Of a DNA stretch of 64,000 nucleotides, positions 1 through 8,308 are shown in pieces (position 1 is the stretch's first letter; each line of letters opens with the position of its first letter). This stretch comes from a marine bacterium B5-7 (GTDB lineage Bacteria; Pseudomonadota; Gammaproteobacteria; Arenicellales; CAJQKF01). The notes beneath the pieces are model-generated. The model did not search any database. It worked only from the letters and a program-made list of their open reading frames with translations, and was not told the DNA's origin. Position numbers and translations under genes: made by a program. The stretch covers positions 1 through 64,000 of the forward strand of contig BQJD01000018.1 in the NCBI GenBank assembly GCA_021604525.1, read 5' to 3'.

Positions 1-81
1 GAGGCCGAGGACATGACCCTTGAGGGATTGAGTGACTTTATGAGGCGTGTCATCAAAGGGACATGGCACCTGTTTCGTTGA
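1..81 (+). CDS. C-terminal end of an unidentified protein (partial)
   Basis: The frame is open from base 1 to a TGA at 79-81 and encodes 26 residues ending in KGTWHLFR. The start lies outside the window, so neither length nor family can be judged. It could also be chance read-through. Only 34 bases separate it from the antitoxin start. Confidence 0.3.
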   Translation, partial: EAEDMTLEGLSDFMRRVIKGTWHLFR

Positions 82-115
82 TGATGAGCCACCTGGAATA
101 TGCTATAAATAACCC

Positions 116-337
116 ATGACACAATTACTTGAACAAGCGCTATCAAAGGTTCGTTCGCTCCCACCGGAACGTCAAGATGAGATCGCGGAAGTGGTCGAGC
201 AGATGGCGACCACGCATAGTGATTACACCGCCGAGCAAACCGATAAAATCAAGCGCGGCTTAGCTCAAGCAGATGCGGGTGATTTTGTATCCGACGCGCA
301 GGTTGAGACTTTTTTCGCCCAATATCGGAATGTATGA
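116..337 (+). CDS. Antitoxin of a type II toxin-antitoxin pair
   Basis: A 73-residue acidic protein that I take to be the antitoxin of the RelE/ParE-type toxin encoded immediately downstream. The visible basis is mainly context: it is small, starts with a helix-rich segment (MTQLLEQALSKVRSLPPERQ), and its ATGA stop/start overlaps the next gene by four bases, which is typical of translationally coupled toxin-antitoxin operons. Its central segment (residues 35-60, AEQTDKIKRGLAQADAGDFV) resembles the toxin-wrapping tail of ParD/YefM-like antitoxins. In this family the antitoxin neutralises the toxin and represses its own promoter. A TATAAA-like box lies just upstream (about 104-109), but no operator could be identified. 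Confidence 0.75.
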   Translation: MTQLLEQALSKVRSLPPERQDEIAEVVEQMATTHSDYTAEQTDKIKRGLAQADAGDFVSDAQVETFFAQYRNV

Positions 338-627
338 GATTACGCCTCACGCCCGAAGCGTACGCTGACCTCGATAATATCCACTCATACATCGCAGACG
401 AACAACAACGGCCGCAAACAGCCGCCGCAGTGGTTCGGCAAATAGAGCAGTCATTCGAACGCATTTCCAACCACCCACGTATCGGTCGGGTCACACCGTT
501 TCCCGATACCCGCGAGTACACGATTGCTTCTCTCCCCTTTACGGTCATCTATCGCCTACGAGATGAATGGGTCGAGATCATTACCATCTTCCACGAATCC
601 CAGCATCCGGATAAAAAGCGTCGTTAA
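334..627 (+). CDS. RelE/ParE-family toxin
   Basis: A 97-residue basic protein of the RelE/ParE superfamily. It opens with MRLRLTPEAYADLDNIHSYI, has the central IGRVTPFPDTREYTI segment and the late FTVIYRLRDEWVEIITIFH strand pattern seen in ParE-like plasmid stabilisation toxins. Members either cleave ribosome-bound mRNA or poison gyrase, and the sequence alone does not decide which. It overlaps the antitoxin by four bases. Length is normal for the family and no disruption is visible, so the pair may be active. Confidence 0.85.
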   Translation: MRLRLTPEAYADLDNIHSYIADEQQRPQTAAAVVRQIEQSFERISNHPRIGRVTPFPDTREYTIASLPFTVIYRLRDEWVEIITIFHESQHPDKKRR

Positions 628-1053
<426 letters not shown>

Positions 1054-1099
1054 TTGAATTCTCTCTGCGAATACACTGTAATACAATAGAATGCAGTGT
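1054..1099 (+). promoter_or_regulatory. Candidate promoter with overlapping dyad operator
   Basis: A TTGAAT box (1054-1059) and a TGTAAT box (1077-1082) are separated by 17 bases. A perfect 6-bp dyad, ACACTG at 1073-1078 and CAGTGT at 1094-1099, overlaps the -10 box. This is where a ribbon-helix-helix antitoxin would be expected to repress its own operon, which begins at 1123. The assignment is inferred from position and symmetry only. Confidence 0.45.
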
Positions 1100-1122
1100 A
1101 GTTATAGAGGTTTTTCCGTACC

Positions 1123-1410
1123 ATGCCCAATGTCCCGTTTTCCGTCCGAATGGATGAGGATATTAAATCCAGATTGGAAGCCGAAGCTAAGCGGCGGGAT
1201 CGTTCCGCATCCTGGATTGCCACCAAAGCCATTGAGTCTTATTTGTATGCATGCGAAGAGAAGCGCCATGCCATCGCGAAAGCGCTCGCTGAGGCAGATA
1301 AAGGAGTATTCATATCCAGCGAGGCGATGAATTCCTGGGTGGATGCATGGGGTACGGATAAAGAGGATAATCTCCCGGAACCTGAAATTTCGGTCGGCGG
1401 TGATCAGTAG
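1123..1410 (+). CDS. Ribbon-helix-helix antitoxin (ParD/CopG type)
   Basis: A 95-residue protein. Its first 45 residues (PFSVRMDEDIKSRLEAEAKR, then RDRSASWIATKAIESYL) fit the beta strand plus two helices of the ribbon-helix-helix fold, which forms a dimeric DNA-binding unit. The acidic C-terminal half would bind the toxin encoded 11 bases downstream. A candidate operator overlapping the promoter (1073-1099) is consistent with autoregulation. Length and architecture agree with ParD-type antitoxins, and the domain call is clearer than for the first antitoxin of the window. Confidence 0.85.
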   Translation: MPNVPFSVRMDEDIKSRLEAEAKRRDRSASWIATKAIESYLYACEEKRHAIAKALAEADKGVFISSEAMNSWVDAWGTDKEDNLPEPEISVGGDQ

Positions 1411-1421
1411 GTAAGCCATTC

Positions 1422-1709
1422 GTGGAGATCGTTTATCTGGCCAGTGCGCGAGACGATCTCGTATGGATGCGCCGCTACTATGTCGAGGTTTTTCCAGAGG
1501 GTGCGTCCAAGGCCCAGATACAATTTCGTGCCACTGAAAATATTCTGAGCTCTAATCCAGAGATTGGTCATCCCACAGAGTGGGACAGAGTCAGAGAGTT
1601 CTCGATACCGAATATTCCATTTTCAGTCATATATCGGATTAAGGGGGGGCGAGTCGAAGTGCTTCGCATATGGGATGAGCGCCGCAGTAGAAATCAAGAT
1701 TTCGTCTAA
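1422..1709 (+). CDS. RelE/ParE-family toxin
   Basis: A 95-residue protein starting at a GTG codon, 11 bases after the antitoxin stop. Features of the family are the opening VYLASARDDLVWMRRYY helix, the mid-protein NPEIGHPTEWDRVREFSI turn and the closing PFSVIYRIKGGRVEVLRIWD strands. It is a probable gyrase poison or ribosome-dependent RNase, but the sequence does not discriminate. The GTG start is chosen because no ATG precedes the conserved first strand. It is related in layout to the toxin at 334-627 but clearly diverged from it, so this is not a recent duplication. Confidence 0.85.
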   Translation: MEIVYLASARDDLVWMRRYYVEVFPEGASKAQIQFRATENILSSNPEIGHPTEWDRVREFSIPNIPFSVIYRIKGGRVEVLRIWDERRSRNQDFV

Positions 1710-1747
1710 ATGCGACGGATATTATACGGCTATGGTGAGTTAGGTGA

Positions 1748-2230
1748 TTGGTGTGTCGGGCTCACGAACAGCTCGAGAAAAGACTTGCGCATCTTGAGGC
1801 CGAATGTGCAAAGTTACGGGATGAAAATGCCGAACTAAAGAAACAGCTCGGTCTTTCAGAAGAAAAAGGCCAGGTTCCGACCTCTTTCGATACGGTCGCG
1901 TCTCTGGATAAAACATCATCTGTTGGAAAAAAGATCGAAGTTTTTCAGAAACTGTTTCGAGGCCGGGATGATGTCTATCCATTGAGATGGGAGGGCGGAG
2001 GTGGGAAGTCTGGTTATTCTCCTGCCTGCGCGAACGAGTGGGATAGACTGCTTTGCGGCAAGCCACGAGTGAAGTGTGCCAATTGTGAAAACAGACAATT
2101 CATTCCTGTTTCAGCTGAAGTCATACATAGCCATTTGTCGGGTAAATACACAATTGGAGTTTATCCAATTCTGAAGGACGAGACGTGTTGGTTTCTGGCC
2201 GTTGATTTTGACAAGTCGGGCTGGGAGCTA
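1748..2230 (+). pseudogene. TOTE conflict-system primase/helicase, 5' fragment only
   Basis: About 160 residues match the N-terminus of the large proteins of TOTE conflict systems, which join an archaeo-eukaryotic primase domain to a helicase. There is a coiled coil at residues 6-35 (LEKRLAHLEAECAKLRDENA). The primase-domain entry follows: LFRGRDDVYPLRWE, GYSPACANEW, CANCENRQF (a zinc-binding-like pair of Cys), and YPILKDETCWFLAVDFDKS containing the catalytic DFD. Coding stops at GWEL where the IS630-family element begins. The rest of the primase and the helicase are missing on the other side of the element, so the gene is truncated, not merely interrupted. The start (TTG 1748 or GTG 1751) is uncertain. 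Confidence 0.8.
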
Positions 2231-3319
2231 GTGCACTGTCTCTAAAATAGCTTTGCATTTCCCCACCTTTTTTATGATGTTCTCGACTTTGGCGGTCCAA
2301 ATAAAGGGTTTTGGATTTTCGTTGTTCGCATCAATGAACTGTTTGATTGCATCGACCAACTCAGCAACACTCATGAAAACACCGCGTCGAAGTTGCTTGT
2401 CGGTAAGTTGACCAAACCACTGTTCGATGAGGTTTAACCAAGAGCAGCTGGTGGGCGTAAAATGCAGATGAAAACGGGGATGTTTTTTGAGCCAGGCCTT
2501 GACGTTCGGATGCTTGTGTGTGCCGTAGTTATCGAGAATCAGATGCAAAGCCTTGCGCTTGGGAAATGCACGATCAAGTTGGCGCAGAAACTTCAGGAAC
2601 TCTTGGTGGCGATGTCGTTCGTAACAGTTGCCAATGACGGTACCATCGAGCACGTTGAGCGCGGCAAACAATGAGGTCGTACCGTGTCGCTTGTAATCAT
2701 GCGTCATGGTGCCGCAGCGTCCCTTCTTCATCGGCAACCCCGGTTGCGTCCGATCCAGTGCCTGAATTTGACTTTTCTCGTCCATGCAAATGACCACGGC
2801 CTTATCCGGCGGGTTCATATACAAACCAACGATATCCGTCAGCTTGTCGACAAACTCAGGATCCTTGGAAAGCTTGAAGGTTTCAACACGATGCGGCTGT
2901 AAGCCATGCGCATCCCAGATACGCTGAATGGTTGCTGGGCTCACTTCGTGACGATCAGCCATGCTGCGACAGCTCCAGTGGGTAGCACCTTTAGGCAGCG
3001 TATGCAGTGTGTCGTGAATGATCTGTTTCACTTTCGCTGCATCGATCACCCGCTTGCGACCACGACCGCTTTTGATTTGGCTAAGCGAGCCAATACCCTC
3101 TGCCTCGAATCGTTTGCGCCACTCGCGTACCGTAACCACGGTCACACCAATACTCTCAGCAATGTGAGTATTGGCCATGCCCTCGGCCGCATGCAGTACA
3201 ATCTGCGCACGCCATGCCAGCGCCTGTGGCGTGTTGTGTGCCGATACCCAAGACTCCAGAACGTCACGATCTTCATCGCACAGTACCAAGCGTTTCGCTG
3301 AATGGTTCATCGCAGTCAT
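2228..3319 (-). CDS. IS630-family transposase
   Basis: A 363-residue DDE transposase of the IS630/Tc1-mariner group, which inserts into TA dinucleotides by cut and paste. An N-terminal helix-turn-helix pair is visible (residues 50-75, GMANTHIAESIGVTVVTVRE, and a second winged segment to about 130). The catalytic core shows D in VVICMDEKSQI (about residue 180), D in LILDNYGTHKH (about 263) and E in LNLIEQWFGQL (about 298). The reading frame is full length and intact. Its TAG stop lies exactly on the junction with the disrupted TOTE gene, where the TA of CTAG fits an IS630 target. The far end lies between the start codon and about 3361, but I could not align convincing terminal inverted repeats. 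Confidence 0.92.
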   Translation of the reverse strand: MTAMNHSAKRLVLCDEDRDVLESWVSAHNTPQALAWRAQIVLHAAEGMANTHIAESIGVTVVTVREWRKRFEAEGIGSLSQIKSGRGRKRVIDAAKVKQIIHDTLHTLPKGATHWSCRSMADRHEVSPATIQRIWDAHGLQPHRVETFKLSKDPEFVDKLTDIVGLYMNPPDKAVVICMDEKSQIQALDRTQPGLPMKKGRCGTMTHDYKRHGTTSLFAALNVLDGTVIGNCYERHRHQEFLKFLRQLDRAFPKRKALHLILDNYGTHKHPNVKAWLKKHPRFHLHFTPTSCSWLNLIEQWFGQLTDKQLRRGVFMSVAELVDAIKQFIDANNENPKPFIWTAKVENIIKKVGKCKAILETVH

Positions 3320-3361
3320 CCCAACTTGAAGCTTTCTGCAATGGTACCTGTAGCATAACTA
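2229..3361 (-). mobile_element. IS630-family insertion sequence (ends approximate)
   Basis: The element carries one transposase gene. The left boundary is placed at the TA at 2229-2230, where TOTE coding similarity ends. The right boundary is provisional, at a TA at 3360-3361 just after the upstream region of the transposase. Terminal repeats are weak: both ends begin TAGT when read inwards, but little else pairs. The TOTE gene does not resume beyond the element, which implies a deletion after insertion. Confidence 0.6.
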
Positions 3362-3572
3362 AATAGATAGTTATATGTGATACACTACACCAGGTCTATC
3401 AAATCTGTCAACTTTGGGAGCCCCAGAAATATCAGGCGCGCTAATGGCCTATACTCACAAGTAGCTCGGGGTGGCATACAACTCGGCCAATCTCTCGAGT
3501 CGCGACCAATCTGGAATAGGCCGGCTCCGCATGCGTGGGCCGCCAACCGGAAAAAGTCTGTGGAGACCGCAC

Positions 3573-4793
3573 ATGAACGTCAAACACCTCTGCCTCTTCC
3601 TCGCTGCCAGTTGCACTGCCTTCTCACTCCAGGCCCAAAGCGCGGAGCGTACCGGCTACCCTACACTTGATACGCCCCCGCACTACGACGAAAGTTACTA
3701 TCCCGATATCCGCCCGGTGGAAGACCAGACCCAGGCCGCCTATCTGTTGGTACTGCTGAACCTGGTCGACCCGGTCGAGGGTGTGGACCCGGACGAGGTG
3801 GCGCCGCCCGAACACCTTGAGGAAATCGGCCTGTCAAAAGTCCTTTATGATGTCCTCGGCGTATCCATCCGCCAACAATCCTTCGAGAAACTCGCAAGTG
3901 GTTACGGCCTGGAGCCCGGACGTTTCGCACCTTTCTCCGACGACCTTCTGCAGCGGCAACGGGAAGTCGCCAGAAAAATCAGTGAGGATCCCAATCTGTC
4001 GAACATCGCAGAACTTGCGGTGATTTCATTCCACCACCCGGACCCACTGGTGCGTGTCGCTGCCGCGCCGCTCGTACTGGTCACAACCGATGGGCGGGAT
4101 CGAGCTCTCGATACCTTGCGCGAAGGCTCCCGGAGCGATGACGCCCGCATCCGCCCCCTCGCCCTGACTCTGCTGGCGCGCTACAGCCCGCGTGATTCGG
4201 CACTGGTTGCCTGGCGTAAAACGCAACCGACCGACCCGGGCCAGATGGAAGAACCAGGCACAACCCTGGTCATTCATGGCACCTGGGCGCGGAATAATGA
4301 CTGGTGGCAGGACGACGGCAATTTCTTCGAATACCTGCAGCACGACGTGCCGGTCGACGATCTGTTCCTCGGCGACGACCCCTTCGCGTGGTCGGGCGAC
4401 TGGGATCATGACGAGCGCGTTCAGGCGGCCAGCGATCTCGTGTCGTGGATGACCGCTCACGGAGAAACCTGCGTCGATATCATCGCCCACAGCCACGGCG
4501 CCAACGCCGCGTTCATCGCTGCATCGCAACTGGACTACGGTCGCCTGATCGTGCTCTCGACCCCGTCACACAAGACGAAATATCCTACCGACCCGGACAC
4601 TCCGATTCTCTCCATACGTGTGAAACTGGATCTCGTCGTGCTGGCCGACGGCGGCGGCAACAGGTTCCCCGCCGCGCCGAACATCAAAGAGGAATACATC
4701 GGCTGGTTCAACCACTCGGCCACTCACTATCCGGATGAGTGGGAGGAAGAGGGCGTGCCCGGCATAATGCCGCCCGGGCAGTGTTCGCCGTGA
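3573..4793 (+). CDS. Secreted alpha/beta hydrolase (lipase-like)
   Basis: A 406-residue exported protein. The ATG at 3573 is preferred over the longer frame because a GGAG ribosome site precedes it and a typical signal peptide follows (KHLCLFLAASCTAFSLQAQS, cleavage near AQS). The middle part (about residues 120-210) looks helical and repeat-like, with RPLALTLLARY reminiscent of HEAT helices. The C-terminal 180 residues look like an alpha/beta hydrolase: TLVIHGTWARN for the oxyanion strand and DIIAHSHGANAAFIA for the nucleophile elbow, with Ser between two His/Gly positions. The likely acid and His are further on (LDLVVLADGG, FNHSATHYP). The substrate is unknown, and no operon partner is evident. 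Confidence 0.7.
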   Translation: MNVKHLCLFLAASCTAFSLQAQSAERTGYPTLDTPPHYDESYYPDIRPVEDQTQAAYLLVLLNLVDPVEGVDPDEVAPPEHLEEIGLSKVLYDVLGVSIRQQSFEKLASGYGLEPGRFAPFSDDLLQRQREVARKISEDPNLSNIAELAVISFHHPDPLVRVAAAPLVLVTTDGRDRALDTLREGSRSDDARIRPLALTLLARYSPRDSALVAWRKTQPTDPGQMEEPGTTLVIHGTWARNNDWWQDDGNFFEYLQHDVPVDDLFLGDDPFAWSGDWDHDERVQAASDLVSWMTAHGETCVDIIAHSHGANAAFIAASQLDYGRLIVLSTPSHKTKYPTDPDTPILSIRVKLDLVVLADGGGNRFPAAPNIKEEYIGWFNHSATHYPDEWEEEGVPGIMPPGQCSP

Positions 4794-5417
4794 CTCGCGT
4801 CTCAACATTACGCCTCGTAAGATCGATCATAGGATACGGTGGGAAGCGATTCCGCAATTGGGTGGGAATATCGGGGAGATACGTTGTGCATTGTCGTGAT
4901 TCGTTATGCGAACGTTAATCTACTCGTTCGCGATGATTTGCGATGTCTTCCAGGACTGTGGCATGGGGGGTTTTTGCAGTAGCTGTAACTTATGCAAATC
5001 CAGGCAACCTGACCTGCACCCATCATTACTACCGATACCTCCCTGGTTCAGTTCGATTGTGCCTTGTTGCTGTAAGTGTTTGGCCACCTCGGGGGGGTTG
5101 ATACACGAGCATTGAGTGTGGTCGTTCTTCATTGTAGTCCCGATGCCACGCGCTCAAGTTCTATGCTACAGCCCTGTTGGGCAGATGCATGAAGTTATTC
5201 TCTAGTTCACGATCGATCCGCTGATGCCGCCGTGACAGCAAAGCAGGGAACGTTGGATCGAGCCTATACTGCCGACAACTTTTAAATTCGCGTATGTAAA
5301 TTAAAGACCCTATAAGTTTAAACAGAATGCTTTTAATTGAAAGCTAATGACTGTTAAAACAACACGTATCAAAGGATATCTATAACGAGTCTCTTCCCTG
5401 GCAAGAGTAATTTATTT
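4794..5417. other. Intergenic region with an IS3 remnant
   Basis: About 620 bases without an intact gene. The only recognisable content is a transposase remnant on the minus strand (4985-5170). The remainder shows no coding or RNA signal that I can support. Confidence 0.5.
4985..5170 (-). pseudogene. IS3-family transposase (OrfB) C-terminal remnant
   Basis: Reading the minus strand from about 5160 gives AWHRDYNEERPHSMLVYQPP, the signature C-terminal end of IS3-group integrase-core transposases (YN..RPH.SL..PP). An in-frame TAG sits immediately upstream of this block, and no integrase core remains in front of it. The fragment is therefore a decayed remnant. It adds to the evidence that the first 10 kb have received and lost several mobile elements. 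Confidence 0.7.
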
Positions 5418-6377
5418 TCAGTCCTGTTTTTGCAGGGATATCTTGCCGCTACAATCGGGCTTCTTCCCTTGTAAAATACCTTCCCCATATTTTCCACTTA
5501 GTGTGCCCTTCTGCGTTGCGCGGAAATTTCCGGATCCGTCCGTAACAGTAATGATAAATTCCCCGTTTTGTGACACCGAACCGGTTTTCGGTTGGGGGTG
5601 ACCTGGTTCGTTTATAGTCCCGTTAATTACATTTATAGAGAAAGTACGGGCATTATTATTTAAGCATCCGGAAAGATTGCTCAAGGATACTTTCCACAAG
5701 CCATCAAACGGATATTTGAATATCGGCGCGACGGGAGATAGATTCAAAAAATATAAACCTGTAGCAACCACCAGGAGAAGAGCAGCCCCAGCCAGAATTA
5801 TATTTCTGCCACTGGAGAGCCTATGGCTAGGCGATTTTGAATCTGTCCCGGTGTCGGTAACCTTTACTTGTCCCGGGACCAGTCGAAATGCAGGAACCGG
5901 TTCTGGAATGTTCTTGACTTTCTGTTCACCAATATCATCAAAGGTGATCGAGAGTTTATTTTTCACCTGATCAAAAGTGCTTCCGGAAATACAGATTCCA
6001 CCCTTTTCGGCGAGGCCTTCCAGTCGAGCCGCAACGTTGACACCATCCCCGTACAAGTCGTTGCCTTCCACAAGCACATCGCCAACATTGATACCCATGC
6101 GAAACCACATCTGGACCTCTTCAGGTAATTGTGTATTCCTGGCCCTGAAATCCTCCTGAAGTGAAATTGCGCAGCGAACAGCCTGTACCGGGCTTCCGAA
6201 CTCCGCGAGAAAAGCATCTCCCGCGGTATTGAAGATTCGGGCATTATGTTTGTTAATCAGCGCTTCCGCCTGCTCACGAAACGACTTGAGCGTCTTTAGT
6301 GTCTCTTCTTCATTTGCCGCCATCATTTGGCTGTAATTGACAACGTCTGCAGCCAGGATGGTTGTCAGTTTTCGCAT
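5418..6377 (-). CDS. Class III adenylate/guanylate cyclase with membrane anchor
   Basis: A 319-residue protein predicted to convert ATP (or GTP) to a cyclic nucleotide. The cyclase domain fills residues 1-170. The two metal aspartates are D11 (ILAADVVNYSQMM) and D54 (FNTAGDAFLAEF), and the transition-state Asn/Arg pair is in GDGVNVAARLE (N114, R118). A single hydrophobic segment follows at about 192-213 (NIILAGAALLLVVATGLYFL). The last 105 residues would lie outside the cytoplasm and contain two Cys (GCLNNN, PDCSG). The N-terminal catalytic domain with C-terminal export is a common layout in proteobacterial families of this type, usually with TPR or other sensor tails, but I do not recognise this tail. 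It is transcribed away from the amidohydrolase gene. Confidence 0.88.
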   Translation of the reverse strand: MRKLTTILAADVVNYSQMMAANEEETLKTLKSFREQAEALINKHNARIFNTAGDAFLAEFGSPVQAVRCAISLQEDFRARNTQLPEEVQMWFRMGINVGDVLVEGNDLYGDGVNVAARLEGLAEKGGICISGSTFDQVKNKLSITFDDIGEQKVKNIPEPVPAFRLVPGQVKVTDTGTDSKSPSHRLSSGRNIILAGAALLLVVATGLYFLNLSPVAPIFKYPFDGLWKVSLSNLSGCLNNNARTFSINVINGTINEPGHPQPKTGSVSQNGEFIITVTDGSGNFRATQKGTLSGKYGEGILQGKKPDCSGKISLQKQD

Positions 6378-6645
6378 GTCAGGACAAGATATCTACAGGT
6401 TGGGTCGAACAGTTGAGATTTGGTTGTAATCCGTCCACGTACTGTTTAAATGCTACCCATATTTTTTTGCTGCACTGTACATGTTTAATACCTCTTTCAT
6501 AATGGATCGATGAAAAACGGGGATTTGTGATAATTCCAGTAATCATTATTCTGTTAGTATTCAATTAGTTAAACATTTGTACACAAGATAGCGTATTTTA
6601 TATTACCAATATTCATGTTCTGAAACCCGACCATGGGGTTATCAC

Positions 6646-8103
6646 ATGACAATAGTATTCAGATTAATAATTCTGTTCCTGGTTGCTGGCAGTATATTCA
6701 TGCAGGCCAAAGCATCCGGAAAAATCCCGGTAATCGATGTTCACACTCATTTAAGCGGTCATCCCAGTACCAGCATGCAAGAACGGCTGGCAATAAATCG
6801 CGAACGCGTTGCCAAACTGGCGCTTCAGGAAATGGACAATAATAATGTTCGCCTGTCGATTATCATGCCGACTCCAACAATCAATGGAAAATTGAATTAC
6901 GAGAGCCTGGTCGAACAGAGCAGGAAACATCCGGGCCGGTTCGCAGTACTTGGCGGTGGAGCGATGCTCAATCCAATAATCCAGAATACACCACCCGACA
7001 AGGTGACCAGTGCAAAGAAGAAAATATTTGAAGAACGGGCTGAAAGTATCCTGCGCGGCGGTGCAATAGGTTTTGGGGAAATGGCTGGCCTGCATTTTTC
7101 ATATTTTGAAAAACATCCATTCGAAAATTCACCGCCGGATCATCCACTTTTCCTGCTACTGGCCGATATCGCGGCACGACACGATGTCCCCATCGATCTC
7201 CATCACGAACTCGTCGTGAAGGAAATTCCGGTTCCAGAGAAGCTCCGCATACAAAGTAGTAAAAACCCTGCGCGCATTGGTCCTAATGTTGCTGCTTTGG
7301 AACGACTTCTCTCCTACAACACCAAAACCAGGGTTATCCTTGATCACTCCGTTGATTCAACTGGCCACCGAACTGCTGCCATAATTCGTGGACTTATGCA
7401 GAGGCATTCGAATCTTTACATGAGTCTCAATGTTATTCCCGGGTTCCTGTTTTCAGAGAATCTTCCGTTACGAGCATCTGGAAAGATTGATTCTGACTGG
7501 AAGGCGCTAATCGAAGAATTTCCGGACCGATTTCTTATTGGCAGCGATCAGTTCTACTATGAAAAGGAAAAAAAACGTATGAATGCTTGTCGCCCAAACT
7601 GTGATGCGGGAGATCATGTGGGGCCTTCTCAGCGCTGGCTGAAATTTCTTACACCGGCCACGGCCGAAAAAGTTGCTTATGCAAATGCTGAACGGGTATT
7701 TCGTCTTAATGACAAGCCTTCCGCCGTTAGTGAAAGCGACAACCAGACTGAAGCCTCGGAATTATCATCTTCAAAGGCGCAGGGTGAACCCAATGTAACT
7801 TCGATAGTCGTCGGGAATACACTCAAATTTATTGCCCCGAAAAACGGAAAAGAGACATCAATTTACTTTGCGCAAAATGGTATCGCTGTCGTCGTCTTAT
7901 CTGACAGGCCGGGTAATAAGATCAGGAAAAAATGGTTCGTAAACCAAAATGGACTACTTTGCCGGACTGTTGGTAAACAAGATAACGAACACTGTACTTA
8001 TGTGGAAATCATGAATACTAACGACCGAGTAATACTGTCCAACGAGGAAGTCAGCTATCAGGCTATTTTACTAAAAGGCAAGCAGTTGCCTGGACAGCAG
8101 TAA
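6646..8103 (+). CDS. Exported amidohydrolase-superfamily protein
   Basis: A 485-residue protein with an N-terminal signal or anchor (VFRLIILFLVAGSIFMQA). The first metal motif HxH of the amidohydrolase TIM barrel is visible as VIDVHTHLSGH at about residue 30. Further supporting motifs are GFGEMAGLHFS, DVPIDLHHEL (a possible metal His), VILDHSVDS and FLIGSDQFYY (the late metal Asp). The barrel ends near residue 360 (ANAERVFRLND). About 125 further residues form an extra C-terminal domain, with Cys in LLCRTVGKQDNEHC, that I do not recognise. The closest grouping is amidohydrolase 2 (TIM-barrel metal-dependent hydrolase). The substrate is unknown. The promoter region shared with the cyclase gene (6378-6645) is AT-rich. 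Confidence 0.8.
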   Translation: MTIVFRLIILFLVAGSIFMQAKASGKIPVIDVHTHLSGHPSTSMQERLAINRERVAKLALQEMDNNNVRLSIIMPTPTINGKLNYESLVEQSRKHPGRFAVLGGGAMLNPIIQNTPPDKVTSAKKKIFEERAESILRGGAIGFGEMAGLHFSYFEKHPFENSPPDHPLFLLLADIAARHDVPIDLHHELVVKEIPVPEKLRIQSSKNPARIGPNVAALERLLSYNTKTRVILDHSVDSTGHRTAAIIRGLMQRHSNLYMSLNVIPGFLFSENLPLRASGKIDSDWKALIEEFPDRFLIGSDQFYYEKEKKRMNACRPNCDAGDHVGPSQRWLKFLTPATAEKVAYANAERVFRLNDKPSAVSESDNQTEASELSSSKAQGEPNVTSIVVGNTLKFIAPKNGKETSIYFAQNGIAVVVLSDRPGNKIRKKWFVNQNGLLCRTVGKQDNEHCTYVEIMNTNDRVILSNEEVSYQAILLKGKQLPGQQ

Positions 8104-8223
8104 CCTTGAGTTTCAGGGACAGCATACTGAATTAATAATACATTCGGGATACTTGATATTGCATGCATAGAATATTGATTGGTTAATTAGTCGAACCTGA
8201 ATAATTTTGTGTAACAGCCCCCA

Positions 8224-8260
8224 TTACGACGGATCAAATATCATGCGTGTCCGGTCGTAA
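8224..8260. terminator. Stem-loop between amidohydrolase and Fic genes
   Basis: TTACGAC-GGA at 8224-8233 pairs with TCC-GTCGTAA at 8250-8260, leaving one bulged G and a 16-base loop. It lies between two convergent genes, so a bidirectional terminator role is plausible. No clear T run follows on either side. Confidence 0.35.
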
Positions 8261-8308
8261 GCCTCTTCGTGTCAGCTCGTTGGACCCGTTGTCCACAGCA
8301 ACCAATGG

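Noticed and set aside
3355-3374. Inverted repeat ATAACTA/TAGTTAT as the IS630 terminal repeat
   Set aside because: Both arms lie on one side of the element next to each other, so they are not the two ends. The sequence does not match the left end.
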